From NCBI GenBank assembly GCA_963733135.1, contig CAVTBX010000010.1, forward strand, positions 272,252 to 336,251: a DNA stretch of 64,000 nt. Reading direction: 5' to 3'. The notes beneath the pieces are model-generated. The model worked only from the letters and a program-made list of their open reading frames with translations. It ran no database searches and was not told where the DNA came from. The translations under genes and the position numbers were made by a program. The stretch comes from CAVTBX01 sp963733135. Lineage in GTDB: Bacteria; Actinomycetota; Thermoleophilia; Gaiellales; Gaiellaceae. Shown in pieces: positions 19,647 to 29,336 of the stretch; positions within the stretch are counted from its first letter, which is position 1; every line of letters begins with the position of its first letter.

Positions 19647-22600
19647 ATGGCAGTCGCAACAGGCGAACGGAGGATTGTCTCGGTGCTGATCGCCGACCTC
19701 GTGGGTTCGACGCGGATCGGCGAGGCGCTCGGCGCTGAGCGCACCAAACTCCTAATCGACGAGGTGCTCCGGATCATGGCCGACCAGGTGCGCCGCTTCG
19801 ACGGCACCGTCGCTCAGCTCCGCGGGGACGAGCTGTACGCGATCTTCGGCGCTCCGGTCGCCCACGAGGACGACTCTGAGCGCGCCGTCCGGGCCGCGCT
19901 CGCCATCCAACGCGGCGTTGGCCGCTACGCCGACGAGGTTCAGGCCGCCTACGGGATCGAGCTCGCTGTCCGCGTCGGAATCAACACAGGCCCGGTCGTC
20001 GTCCGCCCCGAGGAGGACGGGGATGGCACCGACCCGTGGAACGCGCTCGGCGACACCGTAAACGTCGCCTCCCGCCTCCAGAACCTCGCCCCGTCCGGCG
20101 GTGTTGTCCTGAGCCCGACGACCGCGAGACAGGTCGAAGGCTGCTTCGTCATGGAGGAGTTCGGCGAGCAGGACCTCCGCGGGCGCGAGTCAGCCGTCCG
20201 CACCTTCCAGGTCACCGGCATTCGCGAGCCGGAGCCGCTCCTCCCGAGCAGCCTGCTGGTAGGACGCGACTTCGAGCTGACCGTCCTCGAGCGCACGATG
20301 GACGGCCTGGTCGAGGGCCGCGGTGTGATCGTCTCCCTCATGGGTGAGCCCGGGATCGGGAAGACACGTCTCGTCGCGGAGGTGCGAAGCCGCTACCACG
20401 ACCGCGTTCGCTTCGTCGAGGGCCGCGGCGTCTCCTACGCCCAGACCTTCCCGTACTGGCCGATCCGCGACCTCCTGCGGGAATGGCTCTCGGTCGGCGC
20501 GTCCACGCCCGAGGCGAGAGTAAGGCTCGAGCTGAAGGCCGAGCTCGCCGAGCTCTTCGACGACGCCGACGAGGTCTACCCCTTCTTCGCGAGCCTGATG
20601 GGACTCACGCTCGAGCCCGACGCAGCGCAGCGGCTCCGCGAGCTGAACCGCGAGAGCGTCCAAAGCCAGACGTTCGAATACTTCTCCGACCTGCTGGTTC
20701 GACTCTCTGACGAGATGCCGCTCTGCGTCGTCCTCGAAGACCTCCACTGGGCGGACGAGGCGACGCTCGAGCTTCTCGAGGCGCTCCTCCCGGTCACGGA
20801 GGAGGCAGCCGTTGGGCTCTTCCTTCTCTACCGGAGCGAGCGCCAGCTCAGGTCCTGGCAGCTCGGCGAGCGGGCCCGCCAGCTCTATCCGCATCGCTAC
20901 CGCGAGATCGAGCTCCGGCCGCTCCCCACAGACGCCAGTCGAACGTTGGTCGGAGAAGCGGCGGAGGGCGAGGTACCGGAGGACGTGGCCGAGCTCATCG
21001 CGGAGCGGGCCGGCGGCAATCCGTTCTTCCTCGAGGAGGCGTTCCAAGACCTCGTCGAGCGCGGCGCCCTCAAGCGGAAGAACGGCGGCTGGGAGCTCGG
21101 CGTCGCACTCGACGAGCTCGCTATCCCGGCGCTCGTCCAGGGCGCCCTCCAGGCGCGGCTCGACCGCCTCGACCCCGCCACCCGCGAGGTCTTGCACCTG
21201 GCGGCCGTCGTCGGGCGGACGTTCGGAACGCAGCTACTCGAAAAGGTAACCCCGCGCGAGCAGCTCGTTCGCGCGCTGTCAGAGCTCCAGCGGCTCGACC
21301 TGATCGTCGAGAAGCGCCGGCGGCCGATCCGCGAGTACCGGTTCCGGCACGGCCTGCTCCAGGAGGTTGCCTACGCGAACCTGGTCGAGCCGAAGCGGAA
21401 GCGACTCCACCGCCAGGTCGGCGAGGCGCTTGAGGAGCTGCACAAGGACTCCCCGGAGGAGGTGTACGGGCTCCTCGCGCGCCACTTCACGGAGGCCGAC
21501 GAGCCCGAGAAGGCAGTCGAGTACCTCCTGAAGGCGGGTGACGCCGCACGCGCTCTCTATGCCGACCAGGAGGCGCTCGAGCACTACGCCACCGCTCGCA
21601 CGTTCCTCGCCCGGATCGGCGACGAGCGCCGGACCCGCGACACGCTCTTCAAGATGGCGCTTGCCCACCACCTCGCGTTCAACTTCGAGGCCGCAGAGGA
21701 GCTCTACGACGAGGCCTTCTGCTGCCGGGTCGACGAGGAGCCGCCGCTCGCGCCAACGGAGACGATCGAGACCGCGGCGGGCCGCCCGTCCGACCTGATC
21801 CCCGGCGACGTCTACACGACCGAGGGCGCGTACTTCACCGAGCACCTCTTCGCCGGCCTCCTTCGGATCGACCACGACCTGAACGTCGTACCCTCGATGG
21901 CCGACAACTTCCGTGTCTCGAGCGACGGGCTCACATACCTCTTCCGGATCCGCGAGGGCGTGCGCTGGAGCGACGGAGAGCCGCTGACCGCTTCTGACTT
22001 CGCCTTCGCGTGGAGCCAGATGCGCGAGAAAGGCCTCAGAACTGCCTTCCTCATGGAGGACGTCGAGACGGCCGAGGCGCTCGACGAGCGCACGCTCGAA
22101 ATCCGGCTCCGGGAAGCCAGGAACTACTTCCCGTTCATCCTAGCCTCGGCCTGGTCGTTCCCCTGGCCTGAGCACAAGTGCCAGGAGCTCGGCGACGACT
22201 GGCGGAAGCCGGAGAACCTCGTCGGCAACGGGCCGTTCATGCTCTCCGAGTTCGACTCGGATCACGCAGTCCTGACCGCGAACCCGCATTGGGGCGGGCC
22301 GCGCGGAAACGTCAGGGAGGTGCGGTTCGATTTTGCCCTGCGTGGAGCGGCGGCTGCAAAGGAGTGGCGGGAGGGGCGGTTCGACGTCCTGCCGGCCTAC
22401 ACCGCCTACCACCAGGAGCTCGCAGAATCGGAGCACACGCTCACCGACCTGGTTCCGGAGCTCTGGCTCCAGTACGTGGGCTTTCGCGCCGACCGGCCGC
22501 CGTTCTCGAACGAGCTCGTCCGCAAAGCCTTCGCGCACGGGCTCGACCGCGAGCGCCTGATCGCGGACGTTGGAACCCTGAACCGCCCGGCGGCACGCGG

Positions 22601-23192
22601 CGGCTCGATCCCTCCCGCCATGCCCGGCCATTCCCACCGCATCGGGCTCGACTACGACCCCGAGCGGGCACGCGCGTTGCTCGAGCAGGCCGGCTACCCG
22701 GACGGCAGGGGATTCCCGGAGGTCACCGTGCTTGTCCCGAAACACGGCCCGTACCTTCAGGCGCTCGAGGAGCAATGGGGCGCGCTCGGCGTGCGCCTGA
22801 AGGAGATGGAGCCGGGGGCGCCGCGCCCGAAGCCGCACGACATCGCGGAGGAGCACGACCTCTGGCTCTCGGGCTGGTCGGCCGACTATCCAGACCCGGA
22901 CGGAGTGTTTCGCGGCTTCATGCGCTCAGGCTGGCCCTTCTACCGCGACGAGGAGATCGACGAGCTCCTCGACCGGGCCCGCTCGGCCGGCGACCAGGGC
23001 GAGCGCATGCGCCTCTACCACGAGCTCGACCGGCTCTGGGTGAACGAGCATGTTGCGATCGTCCCGGTGTCCTACGGCCGCGCGATGGTCGTCCGCCGCC
23101 CGTGGGTGCACGGCGTCTGGGTCAATCCGCTCCAGCGGGCCCATCTCGACCAGGTGGTGGTCGACCGCCAGGCCGACCAGTCGCTCTTCTAG
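19647..23192 (+). CDS. Class III nucleotide cyclase fused to AAA ATPase and family 5 solute-binding domain
   Basis: The protein has 1,181 residues in one unbroken frame. Residues 1-190 are a class III cyclase domain with both metal aspartates (D17 in ADLVGST, D61 in RGDELYAIF) and the transition-state N139 and R143 (GDTVNVASR). Residues 200-480 are an ATPase with Walker A GEPGIGKT at 233-240 and VLEDLHWADEATLELL as Walker B. Residues 480-700 are helical, TPR-like. Residues 710-1181 are a full SBP_bac_5 peptide-binding domain (TYLFRIREGVRWSDGEPLTASDF; LVGNGPFMLSEFDSDHAVL). There is no signal peptide or membrane helix, so the binding domain should be cytoplasmic. This suggests a cyclase or ATPase gated by an imported peptide or other small ligand. 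The stop shares CTAG with the convergent acetyltransferase gene. Confidence 0.92.
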   Translation: MAVATGERRIVSVLIADLVGSTRIGEALGAERTKLLIDEVLRIMADQVRRFDGTVAQLRGDELYAIFGAPVAHEDDSERAVRAALAIQRGVGRYADEVQAAYGIELAVRVGINTGPVVVRPEEDGDGTDPWNALGDTVNVASRLQNLAPSGGVVLSPTTARQVEGCFVMEEFGEQDLRGRESAVRTFQVTGIREPEPLLPSSLLVGRDFELTVLERTMDGLVEGRGVIVSLMGEPGIGKTRLVAEVRSRYHDRVRFVEGRGVSYAQTFPYWPIRDLLREWLSVGASTPEARVRLELKAELAELFDDADEVYPFFASLMGLTLEPDAAQRLRELNRESVQSQTFEYFSDLLVRLSDEMPLCVVLEDLHWADEATLELLEALLPVTEEAAVGLFLLYRSERQLRSWQLGERARQLYPHRYREIELRPLPTDASRTLVGEAAEGEVPEDVAELIAERAGGNPFFLEEAFQDLVERGALKRKNGGWELGVALDELAIPALVQGALQARLDRLDPATREVLHLAAVVGRTFGTQLLEKVTPREQLVRALSELQRLDLIVEKRRRPIREYRFRHGLLQEVAYANLVEPKRKRLHRQVGEALEELHKDSPEEVYGLLARHFTEADEPEKAVEYLLKAGDAARALYADQEALEHYATARTFLARIGDERRTRDTLFKMALAHHLAFNFEAAEELYDEAFCCRVDEEPPLAPTETIETAAGRPSDLIPGDVYTTEGAYFTEHLFAGLLRIDHDLNVVPSMADNFRVSSDGLTYLFRIREGVRWSDGEPLTASDFAFAWSQMREKGLRTAFLMEDVETAEALDERTLEIRLREARNYFPFILASAWSFPWPEHKCQELGDDWRKPENLVGNGPFMLSEFDSDHAVLTANPHWGGPRGNVREVRFDFALRGAAAAKEWREGRFDVLPAYTAYHQELAESEHTLTDLVPELWLQYVGFRADRPPFSNELVRKAFAHGLDRERLIADVGTLNRPAARGGSIPPAMPGHSHRIGLDYDPERARALLEQAGYPDGRGFPEVTVLVPKHGPYLQALEEQWGALGVRLKEMEPGAPRPKPHDIAEEHDLWLSGWSADYPDPDGVFRGFMRSGWPFYRDEEIDELLDRARSAGDQGERMRLYHELDRLWVNEHVAIVPVSYGRAMVVRRPWVHGVWVNPLQRAHLDQVVVDRQADQSLF

Positions 23193-23698
23193 GAAGCGAG
23201 CCGTGCGGAAGAACGCAGGTGGACGCGAGCAGGGTGCCCGACGACCGTCTCACCCGGGCTGACGTCCCGCGTCACCACCGCCCCGGCGCCGACGAGCGCC
23301 CCGGCGCCGACCCGAACCCCGCCGAGGATGATCGCGCCCGAGCCGAGTGACGCGCCGCGCTCGACCGTGGTTCGCAGGAGCGTCCAGTCGCCGTCACCCT
23401 TCAGGTCCCCACCGGGAGTCGTCGCGCGCGGCGTCTTGTCGTTCAGAAACAGGACACCGTGACCGACGAAGACCTCGTCCTCGATCGAGACGCCTTCGCA
23501 GACGAATACGTGGCTCTGAATCTTGCACCCTGCCCCCACCGAAGCACCGCGCTGGATTTCGACGAAGGGGCCGATCCGCGTTCGATCACCGATCCGGCAC
23601 CCGTAGAGGTTCGTGAACGAGTGGACGACCACGTCGTCGCCGAAGCGAACGTCCTCCGCGAGGCGAAACGGAGCATCGTTGACGGGCCCGTCAGCCAC
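23189..23698 (-). CDS. Left-handed beta-helix sugar O/N-acetyltransferase
   Basis: The protein has 169 residues built of hexapeptide repeats (VVVHSFTNLYGCRIGDRTRIGPFVEIQ and similar). It resembles WxcM / QdtC / FdtC N-terminal acetyltransferases that acetylate the amino group of dTDP-3-amino-3,6-dideoxyhexoses. I chose GTG 23698 (VADGPVND), which overlaps the aminotransferase stop by eight bases, so the two are coupled. The pair aminotransferase plus this transferase points to an N-acetylated amino sugar in the surface polysaccharide. The frame extends upstream inside the aminotransferase gene, but that part is antiparallel in character and not homologous. Confidence 0.85.
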   Translation of the reverse strand: MADGPVNDAPFRLAEDVRFGDDVVVHSFTNLYGCRIGDRTRIGPFVEIQRGASVGAGCKIQSHVFVCEGVSIEDEVFVGHGVLFLNDKTPRATTPGGDLKGDGDWTLLRTTVERGASLGSGAIILGGVRVGAGALVGAGAVVTRDVSPGETVVGHPARVHLRSSARLAS

Positions 23699-24854
23699 GG
23701 CGGAAGAAATCGACGATTCTCTCGACCACGGACCCAAGCTGATCCTCGCGGATGCCCGGGAAGAGGGGCAGCGAGAGTCCGTCGGAAGCAAGCCGCTCGG
23801 CGACCGGGAAGCTCCCCCGACGGTGCCCGAGCCACGAATAGGCGGGAGAGAGGTGAGGAGGCGTCGGGTAATGGCGGCCGGTGGCGATTCCGCGGCGGCC
23901 GAGGAACTCGGCGAGCGCTGAGGCGCGGCTCGTCCTGACGACGTAGACGTGCCAGGCATGCCTGCTCCCCGGCGCCGGAGTCGGCAGCGTCAGGTCGCCG
24001 ACCCCAGAGAGCGCGAACGAGTAGAAGCGAGCTGCCGCTCTCCGCTCCGCGTTCCAGCCGTCGAGAAGGGGAAGCTTCCGGAGGAGAACGAGCGCCTGGA
24101 TCGTGTCCAACCGGGCGGTGTAGCCCTCCTCCTCGTGGCCGTACTTCGTCCTCTGACCGTGCTCGCGCAAGCTGCGTACGCGCTCCGCAAGCGAGCCGTG
24201 CTTGGTGACTAGGGCTCCGCCGTCTCCCATCGCGCCGAGGTTCTTGCCGGGATAGAAGCTGAAGGCGGCGGCGGCGGCGAGCTCCCCGGGCCGGCTGCCG
24301 TCCCGTTCGGCTCCGTGGGCCTGGCACGCGTCCTCGACGACGGCGAGCCCTGTACGTGCGGCCAGGGCCGCAACCGCGCGCGAATCCGCCATCTGTCCGT
24401 ACAGGTGCACCGGCAAGAGAACGCGAGTGCGCGGCGTCAGAGCGGCCTGAACGGCGTCGAGGTCGAGCGTGTAGTCGGCCGCGCGCACGTCGACAACGAC
24501 CGGTATTCCGCCGGACTGGGTCACCGCTTCGAACGTCGCCACGAAGGTCTGAGCGGGCACGATCACTTCGTCGCCACGCGCCACCTCGAGGCCGCGGAGG
24601 GCGAGCCGGAGGGCATCGAGACCGCTGGCAAGACCGACGCAATGAGGGGCGCGGCAGTACGCGGCGAAGGCTCGCTCGAAAGCGCCGACCTGGGGGCCGT
24701 TCGTGAACGCGCCGGTGTCGATCAGCTCCTCGATGTCGGCGAGCAGACGAGCCTTGATTGCCCTGTGCGCCCCGCTCAGGTCGAGGAACGGCACCGGCGG
24801 CCGCTCGGCAGGTGAAAAGGTTCGCGGGGCCTGCAAGGCCGACGACGAGGTCAT
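23691..24854 (-). CDS. DegT/DnrJ/EryC1-family sugar aminotransferase
   Basis: The protein has 387 residues. It transfers an amino group from glutamate to a nucleotide keto-sugar. The fold landmarks are FLDLSGAHRAIK near residue 23, ALASG-type phosphate site (VGLASGLDALRLAL), EDACQAHGA, and the PLP lysine in SFYPGKNLGAMGDGG. The QdtB/FdtB subgroup (3-amino sugars) fits best given the neighbouring acetyltransferase. It is divergent from the glycosyltransferase gene, with 77 bases between for both promoters. Confidence 0.9.
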   Translation of the reverse strand: MTSSSALQAPRTFSPAERPPVPFLDLSGAHRAIKARLLADIEELIDTGAFTNGPQVGAFERAFAAYCRAPHCVGLASGLDALRLALRGLEVARGDEVIVPAQTFVATFEAVTQSGGIPVVVDVRAADYTLDLDAVQAALTPRTRVLLPVHLYGQMADSRAVAALAARTGLAVVEDACQAHGAERDGSRPGELAAAAAFSFYPGKNLGAMGDGGALVTKHGSLAERVRSLREHGQRTKYGHEEEGYTARLDTIQALVLLRKLPLLDGWNAERRAAARFYSFALSGVGDLTLPTPAPGSRHAWHVYVVRTSRASALAEFLGRRGIATGRHYPTPPHLSPAYSWLGHRRGSFPVAERLASDGLSLPLFPGIREDQLGSVVERIVDFFRRG

Positions 24855-24931
24855 GGAGGCGCTTTACGCACCAGGTCGGAGAGTCCTTCTCGGCGCCGGG
24901 CGCCCTCCGGCGCTCCTCCTAGGATCGCCGC

Positions 24932-26200
24932 ATGCTCGGTCGGGTTCTCATTCTGGTCGAGAACCTCTCCGTCCCCTTCGACCGTCGCGTCTGGCAGGAA
25001 TGCCGGTCGCTTTCGAGCGCCGGGTACGTCGTGGTCGTCGTTTGCCCCCAAGGACGGGACGTCGACCGCGCTCCCTACGAACTCCGCGAGGGCGTGGAGA
25101 TCCACCGCTACCCGCTCACCCCGGCCGAGGGCGGGTTGATCGGGTACGTCCGGGAGTATCTCTGCGCTCTCTGGCACACGCGCCGAATCGCACGGGCGCT
25201 CGGGCGGGAGAGCGACTTCGACGTCGTTCACGCCTGCAATCCGCCCGACGTTCTCCTGCTTGCCGCCTGGTCGCTACGGCGGCGTGGCGCGGCCCTCGTC
25301 TTCGACCACCATGACCTCGTGCCCGAGCTCTACAGCTCGAAGTTCGGTCGAAGCGGCGGCCTCGCGTTTCGGCTTCTGCTCATGAGCGAGCGCCTCGGCC
25401 TGTCCCTGGCCGACGTGATCCTGTCGACGAACGAGTCCTATCGGCGCGTGGCGCTCGACCGCGGTGGGAAGCGCCCTGAGGACGTCTTCGTGGTTCGAAA
25501 CGGCCCCGACCTCGCCCGCCTGCGGGCGGCCGAGCCCGATCTCTCGCTCCGGCGTGGCCGCCGCCACCTCCTTGCTTACGTCGGCCTGATGGGCCGGCAG
25601 GACGGGGTCGAGCACGCGCTGCGTGCACTCGCGCTCCTCCGTGCCCGCCGCGAAGACTGGCGTGTGATCTTCGCCGGGGACGGTGAGGCGCTCCCCGAGA
25701 TGCAAGTGCTCGCGAGCGGCCTGGGGCTCGACGATGCTGTCGAGTTCGTCGGCCGGCTCGACGACGACGGGGTCCGCACCCTCCTCTCCACCTGCGATCT
25801 CTGCCTGGCACCTGAGCCGAAGACCGCGCTCAACGAGCTCTCGACGTTGATCAAGGTTGCGGAGTACATGGCGATGTCCCGGCCGATCGTCGCCTACGAC
25901 CTCGCGGAATCGAAGGTGACGGCGGGCGAGGCGGCCGTGTACGCCCGGCCAAACGACGAGAGCAGCTTCGCGCGCTGCATCGACGAGCTCCTCGACGACG
26001 AAGGACGACGGGCCGCGATGGCGGAGGCGGGGCGAGCCCGGGTCGAGCAGGCCCTCTCGTGGGACTTCTCCGAGCAGAGCCTGCTTGCCGCCTACGACCG
26101 GGCGATCGAGCGCCGGCGCCGGCGGGAGGGAAGTCCTCGATCCAGTCGAATGCGAGAGCTCCTCTATGGAGCTCATCGACGTCGTCGTCGTCTCGCATAA
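24932..26200 (+). CDS. Glycosyltransferase family 4
   Basis: The protein has 422 residues with a GT-B fold. The N-terminal part begins RVLILVENLSVPFDRRVWQE, typical of the GT4 subgroup in exopolysaccharide loci. The C-terminal nucleotide-sugar site has LLAYVGLMGRQDGVEHALRAL and the EX7E-like segment PEPKTALNELSTLIKVAEYMA. It should add a sugar to the lipid-linked repeat unit at the cytoplasmic face of the membrane. It is the first of three consecutive glycosyltransferase genes. Its end overlaps the next start by 35 bases. Confidence 0.9.
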   Translation: MLGRVLILVENLSVPFDRRVWQECRSLSSAGYVVVVVCPQGRDVDRAPYELREGVEIHRYPLTPAEGGLIGYVREYLCALWHTRRIARALGRESDFDVVHACNPPDVLLLAAWSLRRRGAALVFDHHDLVPELYSSKFGRSGGLAFRLLLMSERLGLSLADVILSTNESYRRVALDRGGKRPEDVFVVRNGPDLARLRAAEPDLSLRRGRRHLLAYVGLMGRQDGVEHALRALALLRARREDWRVIFAGDGEALPEMQVLASGLGLDDAVEFVGRLDDDGVRTLLSTCDLCLAPEPKTALNELSTLIKVAEYMAMSRPIVAYDLAESKVTAGEAAVYARPNDESSFARCIDELLDDEGRRAAMAEAGRARVEQALSWDFSEQSLLAAYDRAIERRRRREGSPRSSRMRELLYGAHRRRRRLA

Positions 26201-27086
26201 CAGCATCGCCTCTCTCCGCAGGTGCGTCGAGCCGCTCGCTTCCCTGCCGGACGTGGACGTCGTCGTGGTCGACAACGCCTCCTCGGACGGCAGCCTCCAC
26301 GTCGTCGCCGATCTGCCGGTACGCACCGTGCAGCGCGCCGACAACGCCGGGTTCGGGCGCGGCTGCAACGAGGGCTGGCGTTCCGGGCGAGCGCCGTTCG
26401 TCCTTTTCCTGAACCCCGATGCGTCCCTGGATGAACGCTCGCTCCGCGCTCTTGCGACGACTCTCGAGACGCAGGAGGGAATCGGTGCGACGGCGCCCAG
26501 GATCCTCGCCGATGACGGAACGCTCGACTGGTCGCAGCGACGCTTTCCGCGCCTGCGCTCGACGTACGCGCGAGCGTTCTTCTTGAACCGCGTCTTCCCC
26601 CGGGCCGCTTGGTCGGACGAGATCGTGCGCGACCCTGCCGCCTACGATCGGCCCGGCTCTCCTGAGTGGGTGTCCGGTGCTTGCATCCTCGTCAGACGCA
26701 CTGCACTCGAGCGACTCGGCGGGTTCGACGAACGCTTCTTCCTCTACTCGGAGGATGTCGACCTCTGCCGCCGGCTTCGCGACGCGGGCCTCGACATTCG
26801 CTTCGAGCCGGGCGCGGTCGTGCGACACGACGGTGGCGGCTCCGGGCCGCGCGCCCAGCTCCTTCCGCTCGTCGCCGCCAGCCGCCGGCTTTATGCCGAC
26901 AAGCACTCAGGGCGTGTCGCGGCGTCGCTCGAGCGGGCCGGACTCGTCCTCGAGGCGCTCACGCGGTCGGTGGTCACACGCGGCGGGCTCGCCCCACGAG
27001 CCGGACGCATCCGTTCCCTGGCCGCGCTCGTGCTTCCCCGGGGCGCGGCCAGCCGGCGGCCCCCTGCGCCCGCGAGCCCACGGTGA
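26166..27086 (+). CDS. Glycosyltransferase family 2, rhamnosyltransferase-like
   Basis: The protein has 306 residues with a GT-A fold. Motifs are VVVSHNS at the start, VVVDNASSDGS, the metal site in LFLNPDASLD, and GACILVRRTALERLGGFDERFFLYSEDVDLCRRL, all typical of WbbL/RfbF-type rhamnosyltransferases. I chose ATG 26166 (MELIDVVVV), 28 codons inside the longest frame, because homology starts there. It overlaps the previous gene by 35 bases and the next by four (GTGA), so the three transferases form one translational unit. The donor sugar is not certain. Confidence 0.9.
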   Translation: MELIDVVVVSHNSIASLRRCVEPLASLPDVDVVVVDNASSDGSLHVVADLPVRTVQRADNAGFGRGCNEGWRSGRAPFVLFLNPDASLDERSLRALATTLETQEGIGATAPRILADDGTLDWSQRRFPRLRSTYARAFFLNRVFPRAAWSDEIVRDPAAYDRPGSPEWVSGACILVRRTALERLGGFDERFFLYSEDVDLCRRLRDAGLDIRFEPGAVVRHDGGGSGPRAQLLPLVAASRRLYADKHSGRVAASLERAGLVLEALTRSVVTRGGLAPRAGRIRSLAALVLPRGAASRRPPAPASPR

Positions 27087-27979
27087 CGTTCCGCCCGCTG
27101 ACGTACGCCGCCGTCTCGCCGGCGCGTAACGAGGAGGCGAACCTGCGCCGCCTCGGCGCCTGCCTGGCCGACCAAACACGGCCGCCCACGGCCTGGGTCA
27201 TCGTCGACGACGGCTCGACGGACGAGACGCCCACGATCGCGCAGGAGCTGGCCCGGGAGACCCCCTGGATCACCACGATCTCCTCACGCCACGAGCAGGC
27301 GCCGGACGGGCAGCTCCGACTCGGCCGGCGCTCGGGTCGCGACGTAATGGCGTTCACGGCCGGCCTGAGCCCTTTGGAGAAGGCGCCTGACGTCGTCGTC
27401 AAGCTCGATTGCGACGTGTCCTTCGAGCAGGACTTCTTCGAGCGGCTGCTGGCCGAGTTCGAAGGAGAGCCGTCCCTCGGAATTGCGAGCGGAACTGCAT
27501 ACGAGCGGGAGAACGGCAGCTGGGAACCGAGGCACGTGACCGGCTCCCGCGTCCGCGGCGCCACCCGCGCGTACCGCCGAGCCTGCCTCGATGAGCTCCT
27601 TCCGCTCGAGGAGCGGCTCGGCTGGGACGTCGTCGACGAGATCCAGGCTCGGCTCCGTGGCTGGAGCACGCGTTCTGTGGCCGATCTCCCCTTTCGGCAT
27701 CACCGTCGCGTCGGCGAGCGCGACGGTGCTCGGCTGCAATGGACGATGCAGGGTGAGGTCGCCCACTACTGTGGGTACCGGCTCTCCTACCTCGTGCTGC
27801 GCGCATTGCATCGATGCCGCCAGGATCCAGCAGCGCTCGGGTTGATCCAGGGCTTCTTCGTCTCTTCGCTACGGCGCAAGCGGCGCCATCCGAACGCCGC
27901 TGTCCGCGCTCTCGTTCGGGAAGAGCAGCGCCTTCGCTACCTCCCGAGGCGGGCGCGAGAGGCGATCGGCTGGCACTAG
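27083..27979 (+). CDS. Glycosyltransferase family 2
   Basis: The protein has 298 residues. It opens YAAVSPARNEEANL, then VIVDDGSTDETP and VVKLDCDVSFEQDFFERL (DxD-type metal site), the pattern of GT2 enzymes. A basic C-terminal region (SLRRKRRHPNAAVRALV) may sit at the membrane. The start is GTG 27083, overlapping the previous stop as GTGA. The longer upstream frame is out of register with homology. The stop shares CTAG with the convergent polymerase gene. The acceptor and donor are unknown. Confidence 0.87.
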   Translation: MTFRPLTYAAVSPARNEEANLRRLGACLADQTRPPTAWVIVDDGSTDETPTIAQELARETPWITTISSRHEQAPDGQLRLGRRSGRDVMAFTAGLSPLEKAPDVVVKLDCDVSFEQDFFERLLAEFEGEPSLGIASGTAYERENGSWEPRHVTGSRVRGATRAYRRACLDELLPLEERLGWDVVDEIQARLRGWSTRSVADLPFRHHRRVGERDGARLQWTMQGEVAHYCGYRLSYLVLRALHRCRQDPAALGLIQGFFVSSLRRKRRHPNAAVRALVREEQRLRYLPRRAREAIGWH

Positions 27980-29259
27980 GAGGGTTTCCCGCCGGCCGCC
28001 GGCGGGGCCGATCTCGCGACGAGCGCTGCGCCGATTCCGAGCAGGATGAACAGCACGAAGGTGACCTGGATGAAGGCGAAGGCGTCGAAGAACAGCATCC
28101 CGACCGCGTACGACGCCACCGCCGCCGTAATCGCCGCAAGGAGCCAGCCGCGGCGCTCGTCGTCGCCGCGGGCTCCACGCGCAAAGCTCCGCAACGCACG
28201 CGAGAAGAGCCAGAGCAGTGCGAGCGCGCCTGCGAGGCCCGTTTCGAGAAGGGTCATGAGCCACTGGTTGTCGAGAAAGCGAGCGTTTGCTTCCTCCCCG
28301 ACGACTTCCCGGGTACCGAAACCCTGGCCCAGGACGGGCTGGCGGGCAAACTCATCCAGCGAGGGCCCGTAGTCCTCGAGGCGGCCCACCGTGCTCTGCT
28401 CGTTCCGCAGGCCCTCAGAGGGGAAGAAGGATGCTCTGATCGTCCCGAGCGTGCCGGGGACGGCGAGCTGCACCGCGAGCAGCACCGGCAGGAGCGCGGG
28501 AAGAAGCGGGGCGAGCTCCCGCCCTCGCAGCAGGAGCAACACCAAGACGACGACCACGAGCATGACCACGCTGGTTCGGGAAACGCTTGCCAGGCAGCCG
28601 GCGACGAGCGCGGCGGCTGCGAGCCACCACGCACGCCTTCCGCTCGTCTTCGCGAGGTAGACGGCGAGGGGCAAGAGCATGGCGAGCAGCGCGCCGAGCG
28701 CAATCGGGTGCTGGGCGGGGCCAAAAGCGCGGAAGGCGTGGCGACCGACCTCGGGAAGCGTGTAGACCGCATCCGGCTGGAGAAACGGCAGCACGACGCT
28801 GACGTGGTCGAACGGATTGAAGCCGGTGCGAGATTCGATCACCGCGAGAACGCCGATAGCCGCTCCACCGACGACCAGACGCCGAACCAGGACGTCCAGC
28901 CGATCGGCATGCTCGCCGACGCTTGTGACCAGGTACGTGATCGCCAGGAAGCTCGCGAAGAACGTGATGTCCTTGGCCACGCTGGCGTCGAGGCCGAGCG
29001 CGCGAAGGCGCTCACCGTTCGCGACGAGCGAGCCGAGAGCCGCGAGGACGAAGACGAGCAGGGGCGCCTCGAACCCCGTCCGCCGGAGTCGCACGGATGG
29101 ATCGATCAGGAGCGTCGAGAACCACGCGAGAGCGAGGAAGGCGATGATCAGGCGGTACGGCTCGAGCTCGAAGGGCAGCTCCACCGGAAGCCGGTACCGC
29201 TTGATCGGGATGAACAGGATGACAACGAGCGCGGCAGCCAGGAGGGCGTCCCAGCTCAC
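27976..29259 (-). CDS. O-antigen polymerase / ligase-like membrane protein
   Basis: The protein has 427 residues with 10 or more transmembrane helices. The large periplasmic loop contains the Wzy_C-type sequence around GRLEDYGPSLDEFARQPVLG and GQGFGT. A hydrophobic run SVVMLVVVVLVLLLL and a short basic segment precede it. Such proteins polymerise lipid-linked repeat units or ligate chains to an acceptor; in a Gram-positive-type actinobacterium polymerisation is more likely. It lies downstream of the chain-length gene on the minus strand. The end is shared with the convergent glycosyltransferase gene. Confidence 0.8.
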   Translation of the reverse strand: MSWDALLAAALVVILFIPIKRYRLPVELPFELEPYRLIIAFLALAWFSTLLIDPSVRLRRTGFEAPLLVFVLAALGSLVANGERLRALGLDASVAKDITFFASFLAITYLVTSVGEHADRLDVLVRRLVVGGAAIGVLAVIESRTGFNPFDHVSVVLPFLQPDAVYTLPEVGRHAFRAFGPAQHPIALGALLAMLLPLAVYLAKTSGRRAWWLAAAALVAGCLASVSRTSVVMLVVVVLVLLLLRGRELAPLLPALLPVLLAVQLAVPGTLGTIRASFFPSEGLRNEQSTVGRLEDYGPSLDEFARQPVLGQGFGTREVVGEEANARFLDNQWLMTLLETGLAGALALLWLFSRALRSFARGARGDDERRGWLLAAITAAVASYAVGMLFFDAFAFIQVTFVLFILLGIGAALVARSAPPAAGGKPS

Positions 29260-29336
29260 GACGAGCCGTGAGCAGCGGCCGAGCTCATCGGCACGAAGGG
29301 CCGAGGCCAGCCGAGCTGCGGGCGCCTCGGGAGAGC

